A DNA stretch of 10,971 nt from JAVBQU01 sp031548675 (GTDB taxonomy: Bacteria > Bacteroidota > Bacteroidia > Bacteroidales > P3). The position numbers were made by a program, and so were the translations under genes. Below, piece by piece: positions 1-6,883 of the stretch. The stretch spans positions 1-10,971 of the forward strand of contig JAVBQU010000245.1 in assembly GCA_031548675.1 (NCBI GenBank), given 5' to 3'. Every line of letters begins with the position of its first letter. The first letter of the stretch is position 1. The notes under the pieces were generated by a model. That model worked only from the letters and a program-made list of their open reading frames with translations, had not been told where the DNA came from and did not search any database.

Positions 1-62
1 ATACTACTACTTTCACTATAAGGCATAGTATGTAAAACAATAGCTTTAGTTTTATAAAGCAT
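1..62 (-). CDS. recO: DNA repair protein RecO, N-terminal fragment (runs off the window)
   Basis: RecO works in the RecF recombination pathway, where it helps load RecA onto single-stranded DNA and anneals complementary strands. Only the first 20 codons are inside the window. They start at the ATG on the minus strand at 62-60 and read MLYKTKAIVLHTMPYSESSS, which matches the usual start of Bacteroidota RecO: a hydrophobic beta strand with KTKAIVLHT, then PYSESSS at the beginning of the OB fold. The start lies 50 bp downstream of the porZ stop codon on the same strand with no clear promoter between, so co-transcription with porZ is likely. A porZ-recO pair is, from memory, common in this phylum, which supports both calls. 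The fragment is short, so the call rests on this motif plus context. Confidence 0.8.
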   Translation of the reverse strand, partial: MLYKTKAIVLHTMPYSESSS

Positions 63-112
63 GCCAAAATTTGAAGTTAAGAAAAAAGAAACACATTGAT
101 TCTGCAAAATTT

Positions 113-2428
113 TTATCTGACTACAACAAACTTTGTTGTAAGGGTATCTTTTCCGTCTTCATTGGTAACAAATACAAAGTAGACTCCCGATTTTATTCTT
201 TTACCGTTGCTTTGCAATCCGTTCCATACCACCTGTCCCCCATTGGCAATGCCGGAATATACGACATTTCCGCTAGCATCGGCAATTTTTACCTGAACAT
301 CCCAAGCTAAACCTTTAACAGCAATAGGTCCATTATATTCAGGTCGCACAGGGTTGGGGAAAGCATAAACTCTGTCTTTTTCGTTTTCATCATAACCAAA
401 AGTAGCTGTACCCCGATAAGAGATAAGTCCAATATCTGTTCCTATAAAAACTTCGCCTGAACGCTGGTCGATGCTAAGAGCTAATATATTATTACTAGGC
501 AATGGACTGTTATCTACGGTAAAATGCTGCAATTGGGTTAATCCGTCGGAAGAAAGCAGGTAAACACCACTTTTAGCAGTGCCAACCCATTTGCGGTTTG
601 CCCCATCAATGGCAATACATGTTACGCTTTCGAATTTTAATAGAAATTGAGTCTGCCCGTTTTCGGTATATACTATATTTTGAGGGATAACTGGCGATTC
701 TTTAGTAACCGGATTTACATCATACAAACCCTCTTTTGAGAAAATAACTTTTATCCCTTTATCCGTACCAATCCAAAGAGCACCATCAAAATCTTCGGTA
801 AGGCAGAAAATTTGGCTGCTTTGATTATCTTGGTTAGGGCTTTTGTTAATATTGACCCATGCCGCGTAATAGGGCGGTTTACCGACTACTAATCGGTTAT
901 CCTTGTTAATCATCCATATATTATCTTCGTAATCAATAGTCAGCTTATATTCAGTGGTAGTTACCAAGCCGTCTAAATCATAATTATCCCATGTATTATT
1001 GGTTCTTTTAACTACCAGAGGTTTGGCTATGCCGTTATTTGCCATCCATAAATTACCCTTGCTGTCGAACCCCATCCCTCCTACTCGCAAAGAATAACGA
1101 ATTCCATTTATATATATTGGCTGTAATTTTCCATTAGAGTTGGTCTCATTATATACAGAAAAATGAGCAAAATCCTTAGTTTCCAATAATCCGTGAAACC
1201 ATGAGCCGGCATATACTATATCGGAATTATTCGGGTCAACAATAACGCTTACTATATCCCATATTGTATCTAAACGGGCTTTATCTGTTGCTGCTGTCCA
1301 AGAATGGTCTTTATATTTATAAATATTTGCCGGATATGCCAGACTTTGAAATTGCAATCCTCTTGAACCGGGCGCAACATAGGTTATATTTTCCCAGCTG
1401 AAAATATCGAAAACATCAGATGTTAGCGGACTTTCCGGCAGGGCAGCATTTTGTTCATTAGAAGTTGGATTGCCATAAACTAAGCCCCCGTATCTTGAAG
1501 CGGTCCAAAAGACATGGTTATTTTTAACATCAGACGCAGCACTGGCAGGACCGCTCCATGGTAGAATCTGTGATTTTTTAAATTGCTTATCAAATACTAC
1601 CAAATCTGGGAACATACTAACCAACAGATATTGATTATTGCTTTCTAAGTTTTGGATAGAAAAAATAGTATCTAACAAGGTTGTAGTTGTGCCATTATGT
1701 ACAAATATACTATCATTATGATCCCGTGTCCGGTCAGTTCTTTTCACATAAACAAATTCATTATTGAAAATGGTAAAAAAAGCAATATTGTTGATGTCTT
1801 CTGTAATTTTGGTGTACAGATGCCAATTATCCGAATTATTCAGTATCGGGTTCTTTTTATCTGCATACATAATTCCTTTTTCGGTAAAGGCAACAAATGA
1901 AGTATCGTTTTCTGAAAGACTGTATACATCGATAGGTGAACTGTTTTCGCCTAAATAATATGTTTCTTTGATTTCCTGCCGTTTTACATCTACAACCACA
2001 ATGCCGAACCCGCATGAGAGATAAGCATATTGGTCTTTTATCATAATATGATTTATCTTCTTTTTTCCTTGTATTTCTTTACGGCGGATATCGGGTATAT
2101 TAATTATTTTATTATTAACCAATAAGTCAATATTTGCATTGGCATATCCGATTACCAAAGTTTGTGTAGCAAAGTTATAACCAATAGTGCTGATACCTAT
2201 ATCTGATAAACCTGTAATGGTATTAAGCCGTTGGATGCGGTTATATTCTTTATCGAATTTTGCCAGGAAACGATTGGTTGAATAGTAAACAAAATCTCCT
2301 GCATCTACTACTTTATTGCCGGTATGGTAACTTGTATAATCGCTCCACTGCCCTATACCTGCTTCTTGTGACTGCATGAGATTAGGCAGAAGCAAAAACA
2401 GCCATAGGCAGGTTGTAAGTATTTTCAT
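113..2428 (-). CDS. porZ: Type IX secretion system protein PorZ (double beta-propeller with T9SS sorting domain)
   Basis: PorZ is a cell-surface component of the T9SS. In Porphyromonas gingivalis it works with the PorU sortase in attaching cargo to anionic LPS. This protein has 771 residues, close to the length I recall for P. gingivalis PorZ. Residues 1 to about 20 are a signal peptide (MKIL, a hydrophobic leucine run, then SQ). The body is rich in two-component-regulator type propeller repeats, for example NTITGLSDIGIS near the N-terminus and DGALWIGTDKGIKVI and NRKWVGTAKSGVYLL in the second half. Residues about 685-771 form a type A T9SS C-terminal domain, with YAFPNPV, DASGNVVY, a WNG turn, SGVYFVFV and a terminal KFVVVR. 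The ATG at 2428 is directly followed by the signal peptide. No TAnnTTTG promoter was found in the 134 bp upstream. An ordinary propeller-type T9SS cargo protein is the alternative, but the recO linkage favours PorZ. Confidence 0.85.
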   Translation of the reverse strand: MKILTTCLWLFLLLPNLMQSQEAGIGQWSDYTSYHTGNKVVDAGDFVYYSTNRFLAKFDKEYNRIQRLNTITGLSDIGISTIGYNFATQTLVIGYANANIDLLVNNKIINIPDIRRKEIQGKKKINHIMIKDQYAYLSCGFGIVVVDVKRQEIKETYYLGENSSPIDVYSLSENDTSFVAFTEKGIMYADKKNPILNNSDNWHLYTKITEDINNIAFFTIFNNEFVYVKRTDRTRDHNDSIFVHNGTTTTLLDTIFSIQNLESNNQYLLVSMFPDLVVFDKQFKKSQILPWSGPASAASDVKNNHVFWTASRYGGLVYGNPTSNEQNAALPESPLTSDVFDIFSWENITYVAPGSRGLQFQSLAYPANIYKYKDHSWTAATDKARLDTIWDIVSVIVDPNNSDIVYAGSWFHGLLETKDFAHFSVYNETNSNGKLQPIYINGIRYSLRVGGMGFDSKGNLWMANNGIAKPLVVKRTNNTWDNYDLDGLVTTTEYKLTIDYEDNIWMINKDNRLVVGKPPYYAAWVNINKSPNQDNQSSQIFCLTEDFDGALWIGTDKGIKVIFSKEGLYDVNPVTKESPVIPQNIVYTENGQTQFLLKFESVTCIAIDGANRKWVGTAKSGVYLLSSDGLTQLQHFTVDNSPLPSNNILALSIDQRSGEVFIGTDIGLISYRGTATFGYDENEKDRVYAFPNPVRPEYNGPIAVKGLAWDVQVKIADASGNVVYSGIANGGQVVWNGLQSNGKRIKSGVYFVFVTNEDGKDTLTTKFVVVR

Positions 2429-2562
2429 AATTCTGTAGATTTATTTTAGATTTTTGGGGCTGTATGACTGCAATAACTTAGATGTTGATTGTTTTTACCA
2501 ACCGTAACTATAACAACTTCTATTATAAAACTGTTTGTAAATCTATTTATTGTGTAACTGTA

Positions 2563-2898
2563 TTATCCATTCCCTTTGCTTACAAATAATAATCCGACGC
2601 TTCCGATAAATACATGAAGATACATAATCGTATCGTGTATGTTGAAATTACTGCCGACTTTATAGCATGCGATACCGAAAAGCAAAATACCGGAAATGAT
2701 GGTAAGCGTTGCTTTCTTTTGCAGACCTCCTAAAATCAACAGAATGGAAGATAATCCATAGGCTAAGGTTACAATATAAGCAATATTGGTAAATTGGGCA
2801 GTTTTCAGATAGGTAAAGTATAATACGATTAATACTACTAATATGTTAATACGAAGCAGCCAAGTCGCCAGATTTTCAAAATTTTTTAACGGTTTCAT
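2563..2898 (-). CDS. Small four-helix inner-membrane protein, function unknown
   Basis: I do not recognise a named family. The 111-residue protein has about four hydrophobic segments, at residues about 13-29, 37-57, 63-81 and 88-107, with short polar links (for example GGLQKKAT and YKVGSNFNIHDT). It has no signal peptide and no obvious catalytic motif, so it is probably an integral inner-membrane protein. The ATG at 2898 is chosen because a good Bacteroidota promoter lies just upstream (-7 element at 2915-2922). The gene precedes porZ on the same strand with a 134-bp gap and is divergent from the BatA-type gene at 3042. Co-transcription with porZ is possible but not shown. Confidence 0.65.
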   Translation of the reverse strand: MKPLKNFENLATWLLRINILVVLIVLYFTYLKTAQFTNIAYIVTLAYGLSSILLILGGLQKKATLTIISGILLFGIACYKVGSNFNIHDTIMYLHVFIGSVGLLFVSKGNG

Positions 2899-2914
2899 AG
2901 TTTCTATTTATTTG

Positions 2915-2944
2915 CAAAACTAAGATTTTTACAAGACCTGACAA
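2915..2944 (-). promoter_or_regulatory. Bacteroidota-type promoter for the small membrane protein gene
   Basis: On the minus strand a -7 element TAGTTTTG (2922-2915) fits the Bacteroidota consensus TAnnTTTG. A TTG (2944-2942, within TTTTG) lies upstream with a 19-base spacer, the spacing expected for the -33 element. The -7 element ends 16 bases before the ATG at 2898. Both boxes and the spacer are seen directly; promoter activity is inferred. Confidence 0.55.
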
Positions 2945-3018
2945 AATAGAACATCGGTTCGATTCATATATTAATGTAACAAAAGTGTTTATCTGCAAAT
3001 TAATTCCATCATTTTTCT

Positions 3019-3026
3019 TATTTTTG
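3019..3026 (+). promoter_or_regulatory. Candidate -7 promoter element for the BatA-type gene
   Basis: TATTTTTG matches TAnnTTTG exactly and lies 15 bases before the ATG at 3042. No clear TTG was found 19-21 bases upstream, so the -33 half is weak or absent. The region is also T-rich, which raises the chance of a random match. Confidence 0.35.
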
Positions 3027-3041
3027 CAAAAACGATAAGTC

Positions 3042-5090
3042 ATGCATTTTGCTAATCCATATTTGCTCTTTGGTTTACTTGCGGTAAGTATTCCGGTCTT
3101 AATACACTTATTCAATTTCCGCAAATTTAAAAAGATATATTTTTCGAATGTAAAATTCTTAAAGGAACTTCAAATTCAAACTCAAAAACAATCGAAGCTC
3201 AAACATTTAATTATTTTGGCTTTAAGAATTTTGGGAATCATTGCTTTGGTGTTTGCTTTTGCCCAACCTTTTATTCCGGCTGATAAAAATAAGCAAATAC
3301 AAACCGGCTACAGTTATGTAAGTATTTTTGTTGATAATTCATTTAGCATGCAGAATACCGCAACCGGCGGAATGCTGCTCGACGAAGCTAAAGCTAAAGC
3401 TAAAGAGATTGCCAATGCATACGAACTTTCTGCGCAATTCCAATTACTTACCAACGATTTTGAAGGCAGCCAGCAGCGTTTTGTAAACAAAGATGAGTTG
3501 CTGCATTTGATAGATGAGATTAAACCTTCTCCGGCTTCGCACACCTTGTCGCAAGTACTTAAACGGCAATATGATTTATTGTCTTCTCCTTTTATCAGAA
3601 ATAAAAGTGCATACTTGATTTCGGATTTTCAGAAAACCATTGCGGATGCTTCGCAATTTCCGGTTGATAGTACCATCCCTACTGTTTTGATTCCCTTGAA
3701 AGGGCAAGCGGTACATAATCTTTTTATTGATTCGGTTTGGTTTGACACTCCTTCGTTCCACATCGGGCAGGATGTAAGCCTTTCTGCTAAAATTACAAAT
3801 ACAGGTAAGGATAAGCTGGAAAAAGTACCTGTAAAGCTTATGATAAATGGAAAACAACGGGCAATAGCGGGATTGGATATCACAGGCGGGTCTTCGGAGA
3901 CTGTAAAATTGAATTTTAAAATTACGGAGACCGGAATGCTGCAAGGAATGGTCGAATTGACTGATTTTCCTATTATCTATGATGATAAGTTTTATTTTTC
4001 GATTTCTGTTTTGGAAAGAATATCTATACTGGCAATAAACGGCAAAGACGAAAGTATGTATCTGCGTAATTTATTTGCCGGCGACTCGAATTTCATTTTT
4101 CAAAATACGGCTGAAAATAAATTGAACTTCAACGATTTTACGACTTCTAATCTTATTATCTTTAATCAATTGCAGAATATTTCGTCGGGCTTGGTTACGG
4201 AAATAAATAACTTTATAAATAATGGCGGAACTTTGGCTGTTTTTCCTCCTGTTGAAGGCGATATTTCGTCTTATAACAGTTTGCTGAGTAATCTGCAAGC
4301 TCCTGTTTACGGACGGCTGGATACGGCTCATACGAATGTTACGGAAATCAATCACCTGCATAAATTATACCGAAATGTTTTTGAAAAAATCCCACAGAAT
4401 GCGGAATTACCGAAAGTATTTAAGCATTATAAAATAGAAAGCAGTGCAAAGAATGTAAAAGAAATGCTGTTGAAATGTCAGAATGGGGATGATTTTTTGG
4501 TAGAATCTTCGATAGGTAAAGGCAGAGTTTGGTTGTTTGCAACGCCTCTGGATTTAACATTCAGCGATTTTGCAAAGCAAACTATATTTGTGCCTACTTT
4601 ATATAACATTGCCCTCAATAGCCAAGCTGCCATGCCTTTGTATTATGTTTTAGGTAATGATGATGCAGTGGAAGCGCTTACACAATCGCCATCTATAAAC
4701 GGCAGCGAGGTTTATAAAATTACGAATCATAGCAATGTAGAAATCATACCGGAATCGCGGATTCAACAGAACAGACCGGTATTTTTCCTGCATAATCATA
4801 TTCAAAGTGCCGGAAATTATTTTTTGAATTATGACAGCAAGGATATTGCAGGGATTTCGTTTAATTATAATATGCAGGAATCTGACCCGAATACGCTTAC
4901 GGCTGATGAAATCAATAAAGCTATACAAGACCATCTGCTGAGTAATTATTCTTCTATCAACCCTGAACATAAATCTATTGCCAGTGCCATTCAGGAATTA
5001 AACGAGGGTTTACAGCTATGGAAATGGTTTATTATCCTAGCATTGCTTTGTTTACTGGGCGAAGTGATTTTATTAAGGATAAGAAAGTAG
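3042..5090 (+). CDS. BatA/aerotolerance-type membrane protein with von Willebrand A domain
   Basis: The 682-residue protein belongs to the long BatA-domain membrane proteins of Bacteroidota, whose exact role is not established. The N-terminus is the double-transmembrane BatA domain: MHFANPYLLFGLLA leading into a first helix (residues about 7-27), the basic stretch NFRKFKKIYFSNVKFL, and a second helix (about 55-77) ending AFAQPFIP. A von Willebrand A-like domain follows, with the metal-binding DxSxS signature at D98, S100 and S102 (DNSFSM). The middle part is an extracytoplasmic beta-rich region, including a glutamine amidotransferase-like stretch around FINNGGTLAVFPP. One C-terminal helix (WKWFIILALLCLLGEVILL) ends in RIRK. 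The gene stands alone on the plus strand, so it does not sit in a full bat (batABCDE) operon within this window. The ATG immediately precedes the canonical N-terminus, so the start is secure. Confidence 0.85.
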   Translation: MHFANPYLLFGLLAVSIPVLIHLFNFRKFKKIYFSNVKFLKELQIQTQKQSKLKHLIILALRILGIIALVFAFAQPFIPADKNKQIQTGYSYVSIFVDNSFSMQNTATGGMLLDEAKAKAKEIANAYELSAQFQLLTNDFEGSQQRFVNKDELLHLIDEIKPSPASHTLSQVLKRQYDLLSSPFIRNKSAYLISDFQKTIADASQFPVDSTIPTVLIPLKGQAVHNLFIDSVWFDTPSFHIGQDVSLSAKITNTGKDKLEKVPVKLMINGKQRAIAGLDITGGSSETVKLNFKITETGMLQGMVELTDFPIIYDDKFYFSISVLERISILAINGKDESMYLRNLFAGDSNFIFQNTAENKLNFNDFTTSNLIIFNQLQNISSGLVTEINNFINNGGTLAVFPPVEGDISSYNSLLSNLQAPVYGRLDTAHTNVTEINHLHKLYRNVFEKIPQNAELPKVFKHYKIESSAKNVKEMLLKCQNGDDFLVESSIGKGRVWLFATPLDLTFSDFAKQTIFVPTLYNIALNSQAAMPLYYVLGNDDAVEALTQSPSINGSEVYKITNHSNVEIIPESRIQQNRPVFFLHNHIQSAGNYFLNYDSKDIAGISFNYNMQESDPNTLTADEINKAIQDHLLSNYSSINPEHKSIASAIQELNEGLQLWKWFIILALLCLLGEVILLRIRK

Positions 5091-5100
5091 GCTTTGCCTA
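5088..5100. other. Short triloop hairpin at the end of the BatA-type gene
   Basis: TAGGC-TTT-GCCTA is a perfect five-base-pair inverted repeat with a three-base loop that overlaps the TAG stop codon. It lies in the 57-bp gap between two convergent genes, where a terminator would be expected. There is no uridine-rich tail on either side, so termination is only a possibility. Its form resembles the CTGCC-nnn-GGCAG hairpins of the right half of the window. Confidence 0.3.
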
Positions 5101-5147
5101 TAATTTAAGAAACCTATTTGGCAGAAGATTTTACGACCTGAAAATTC

Positions 5148-6413
5148 TTACTCAAAATAAAGATACATTTCTTTGAGATTAAGCACCATTTTTTTTGAGT
5201 GATTCATTAAATCGCTGCCTAATACACCGTCGAATTCAAATTCGTTGATTTGTTCTCGCTTTAGTATAGCGGGAATGGTATCTAATTTTATTTTACTGCC
5301 GGCAATGTTCAATGCAAAATTGCTAAGTGTATAGATTTCGTCTTCCCTAAACCCTCCGTAACTACATTGCCTTATTGTACCTTTAGTCCCCTGTTGTTCT
5401 ATTTCTTGTTTATGCTCTTCGTAGTATTTACCGACAAGAGAACTTGCTTTGGCTCCTGTATCGAAATGCATAAACAAGGTATCTTGAGAGGTAAAAGCTT
5501 GGGAAAAAAGAGAGTTAAATGAAAGGAGCAGATTGGGAGCTAGGTTTCGTTTTTGGGGTTCTTTTACTATTTCCAAAATACCTTTCTTATAAATATGGAT
5601 TTCGGGCAAAGCATTTAAAATGGAAATTCCGAGAATTCCTTTGATTTCAAAATTACATGCCTCTGGCAAAATATCATCGGGGGCTATAGCAAAAATGACA
5701 TTCTTGACAACTATACTTCCAATTTTGAGTTCTTTGGCTACTCCAAATTTTGTATATGCCCCAGATCCGGTTCCGCCTGCCATCCAAATAGAATCTGTTA
5801 ATACCGTAATGCCATATTTTTCCATGGCACTCTGGGGAATCATGCTGAAGTTCGCTCCTGCATCTAATATAAAGTTTCCGGCTTGCCCGTTTAATGTAAT
5901 TGGTATTGTGGGTAAGCTATCAAAAGTAACAGGGATTTTAGTAATCTTTTCCGGAATATATATTTCTTGCGGAGGAATTTCTTTCAGGCTGTTATAAAAC
6001 CTGTTTTGTATTTGGTAAGATGCAATATCTGCATCATTTCCGCTTGCTTTATAGCTATCAACAAGCTGTTCGTAAGCCGCTGCTGCTTCTGCATATTGGA
6101 ACATACGGGCATAATTATCAGCCATAAATAAAATTGCAGCTAGAAAATTATCTCCTTCTACCAAGGGCGATTTCATGTCTAATAAAGTTTTGAAGCTTTG
6201 ATTAGATTGTGCCGGCTGGTTAAAATAATGCTGCACAAATGCTTTGGCAAAAAGCGACAGCTGGGGATTTGCTGTTTTCTCTAATTGAGGTAATTCTTTT
6301 TGCAGCTGGAAATGATTATGGGTTTGTAATAATTCGGCTATCCGCAAATCGGCTTTTTGTGCGGAAGCGAACAAAGAGATTATAAAACAGATGGGAAAAA
6401 ACAATGTTTTCAT
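5148..6413 (-). CDS. Secreted two-lobed retropepsin-like aspartic protease
   Basis: This is a predicted exported aspartic peptidase-like protein of 421 residues. Residues 1-19 form a signal peptide (MKTLFFPICFIISLFASAQ). Residues about 20-145 are alpha-helical and TPR-like (for example YAEAAAAYEQLVDSY). Two retropepsin-type lobes follow. Lobe one (about 155-285) has ILDAGANFS with D184 and a later GILGIS. Lobe two (about 295-421) has FDTGAKAS with D318 and a later GVLGSDLM. Each lobe therefore shows the catalytic DxG motif plus the hydrophobic-hydrophobic-Gly motif, so a single chain could form the usual two-aspartate active site. The substrate is unknown. The gene converges on the BatA-type gene with a 57-bp gap and has its own promoter-like element upstream (6434-6441). 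Non-proteolytic binding cannot be excluded, because the first motif is DAG rather than the commoner DTG or DSG. Confidence 0.8.
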   Translation of the reverse strand: MKTLFFPICFIISLFASAQKADLRIAELLQTHNHFQLQKELPQLEKTANPQLSLFAKAFVQHYFNQPAQSNQSFKTLLDMKSPLVEGDNFLAAILFMADNYARMFQYAEAAAAYEQLVDSYKASGNDADIASYQIQNRFYNSLKEIPPQEIYIPEKITKIPVTFDSLPTIPITLNGQAGNFILDAGANFSMIPQSAMEKYGITVLTDSIWMAGGTGSGAYTKFGVAKELKIGSIVVKNVIFAIAPDDILPEACNFEIKGILGISILNALPEIHIYKKGILEIVKEPQKRNLAPNLLLSFNSLFSQAFTSQDTLFMHFDTGAKASSLVGKYYEEHKQEIEQQGTKGTIRQCSYGGFREDEIYTLSNFALNIAGSKIKLDTIPAILKREQINEFEFDGVLGSDLMNHSKKMVLNLKEMYLYFE

Positions 6414-6433
6414 GGCTCTTTAATTTTGAGAAA

Positions 6434-6441
6434 CAAATTTA
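6434..6441 (-). promoter_or_regulatory. Candidate -7 promoter element for the aspartic protease gene
   Basis: On the minus strand TAAATTTG fits TAnnTTTG and ends 20 bases before the ATG at 6413. No TTG is seen at the ideal -33 distance. Its position between the 21-bp repeat array and the protease start suggests that the protease is transcribed from here rather than from a repeat-encoded upstream ORF. Confidence 0.4.
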
Positions 6442-6495
6442 TAACAATTAATACATACTTACATCGTTTTCTTGCCACACTGAAGATAGTGCCGA

Positions 6496-6831
6496 ACATC
6501 TCATCAGACTGAAATACCATTTTATGAGGTCGAAATATCATCTCATGAAGCCGAAATGCCATCTCACGAGACCCAAATGCCATCTCACGAAGCCCAAATG
6601 TCATCTCATGAGACCCAAATGTCATCTCATGAGACCCAAATGCCATCTCATGAGACCCAAATGCCATCTCACGAGACCCAAATGCCATCTCACGAGACCC
6701 AGATGCCATCTCACGAGAGCCGGATGCCATCTCACGAGAGCCGGATGCCATCTCACGAGACCGAAATGTCATCTCACGAGACCCAAATGTCATCTCACGA
6801 GAGCCGGATGCCATCTCACGAGACCCAAATG
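6496..6831. repeat. Minisatellite: 16 tandem 21-bp units with a palindromic core
   Basis: Sixteen contiguous 21-bp units fill exactly 336 bp. The first two (6496-6516 and 6517-6537) are degenerate, and the remaining fourteen are close copies. The core CATCTCAYGA is invariant in those fourteen, whereas the linker (ACCCAAATG, AGCCGGATG, GCCCAAATG and similar) varies. In units 6601-6663 the core reads TCTCATGAGA, a perfect palindrome; in most others a single T-to-C change gives TCTCACGAGA. The units are about 52 percent GC, richer than the surroundings. The array fills most of the 470-bp gap between the mpl stop and the protease start. Because 21 is divisible by three, long ORFs stay open on both strands, but I treat these as by-products. 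There are no spacers, so it is not a CRISPR array. Confidence 0.95.
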
Positions 6832-6845
6832 AATACTGGCATCTT

Positions 6846-6861
6846 AGTAGACCTGTCTACT
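6846..6861. other. Inverted repeat just downstream of mpl
   Basis: AGTAGAC-CT-GTCTACT is a perfect seven-base inverted repeat (in practice a six-base-pair stem with a four-base loop). It lies 22 bp beyond the mpl stop codon, between mpl and the repeat array. There is no T-run on the minus strand after it, so a rho-independent terminator is not well supported; it may still stabilise the mpl transcript end. Confidence 0.3.
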
Positions 6862-6883
6862 CGTACCTTGTTTACTAAAGAAA

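Noticed and set aside
71..310. Plus-strand ORF at the left edge
   Set aside because: It is antisense to the sorting domain of porZ, whose coding sequence is clear.
2876..3124. Minus-strand ORF across the divergent intergenic region
   Set aside because: It overlaps the starts of two better-supported genes and both promoter candidates, and its product shows no domain.
6410..6814. Minus-strand ORF of 134 codons with GSREMAF-type repeats ending at the protease start
   Set aside because: It is open because of the 21-bp repeat. A promoter-like element for the protease lies inside its 3' end, its non-repeat tail is not protein-like in any recognisable way, and an equally long ORF runs on the other strand.
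6496..6831. CRISPR array
   Set aside because: The units are contiguous 21-mers with no unique spacers, and no cas genes are present.
6846..6861. Rho-independent terminator for mpl
   Set aside because: The inverted repeat is real but has no following T-run on the minus strand, so it is listed only as an inverted repeat.
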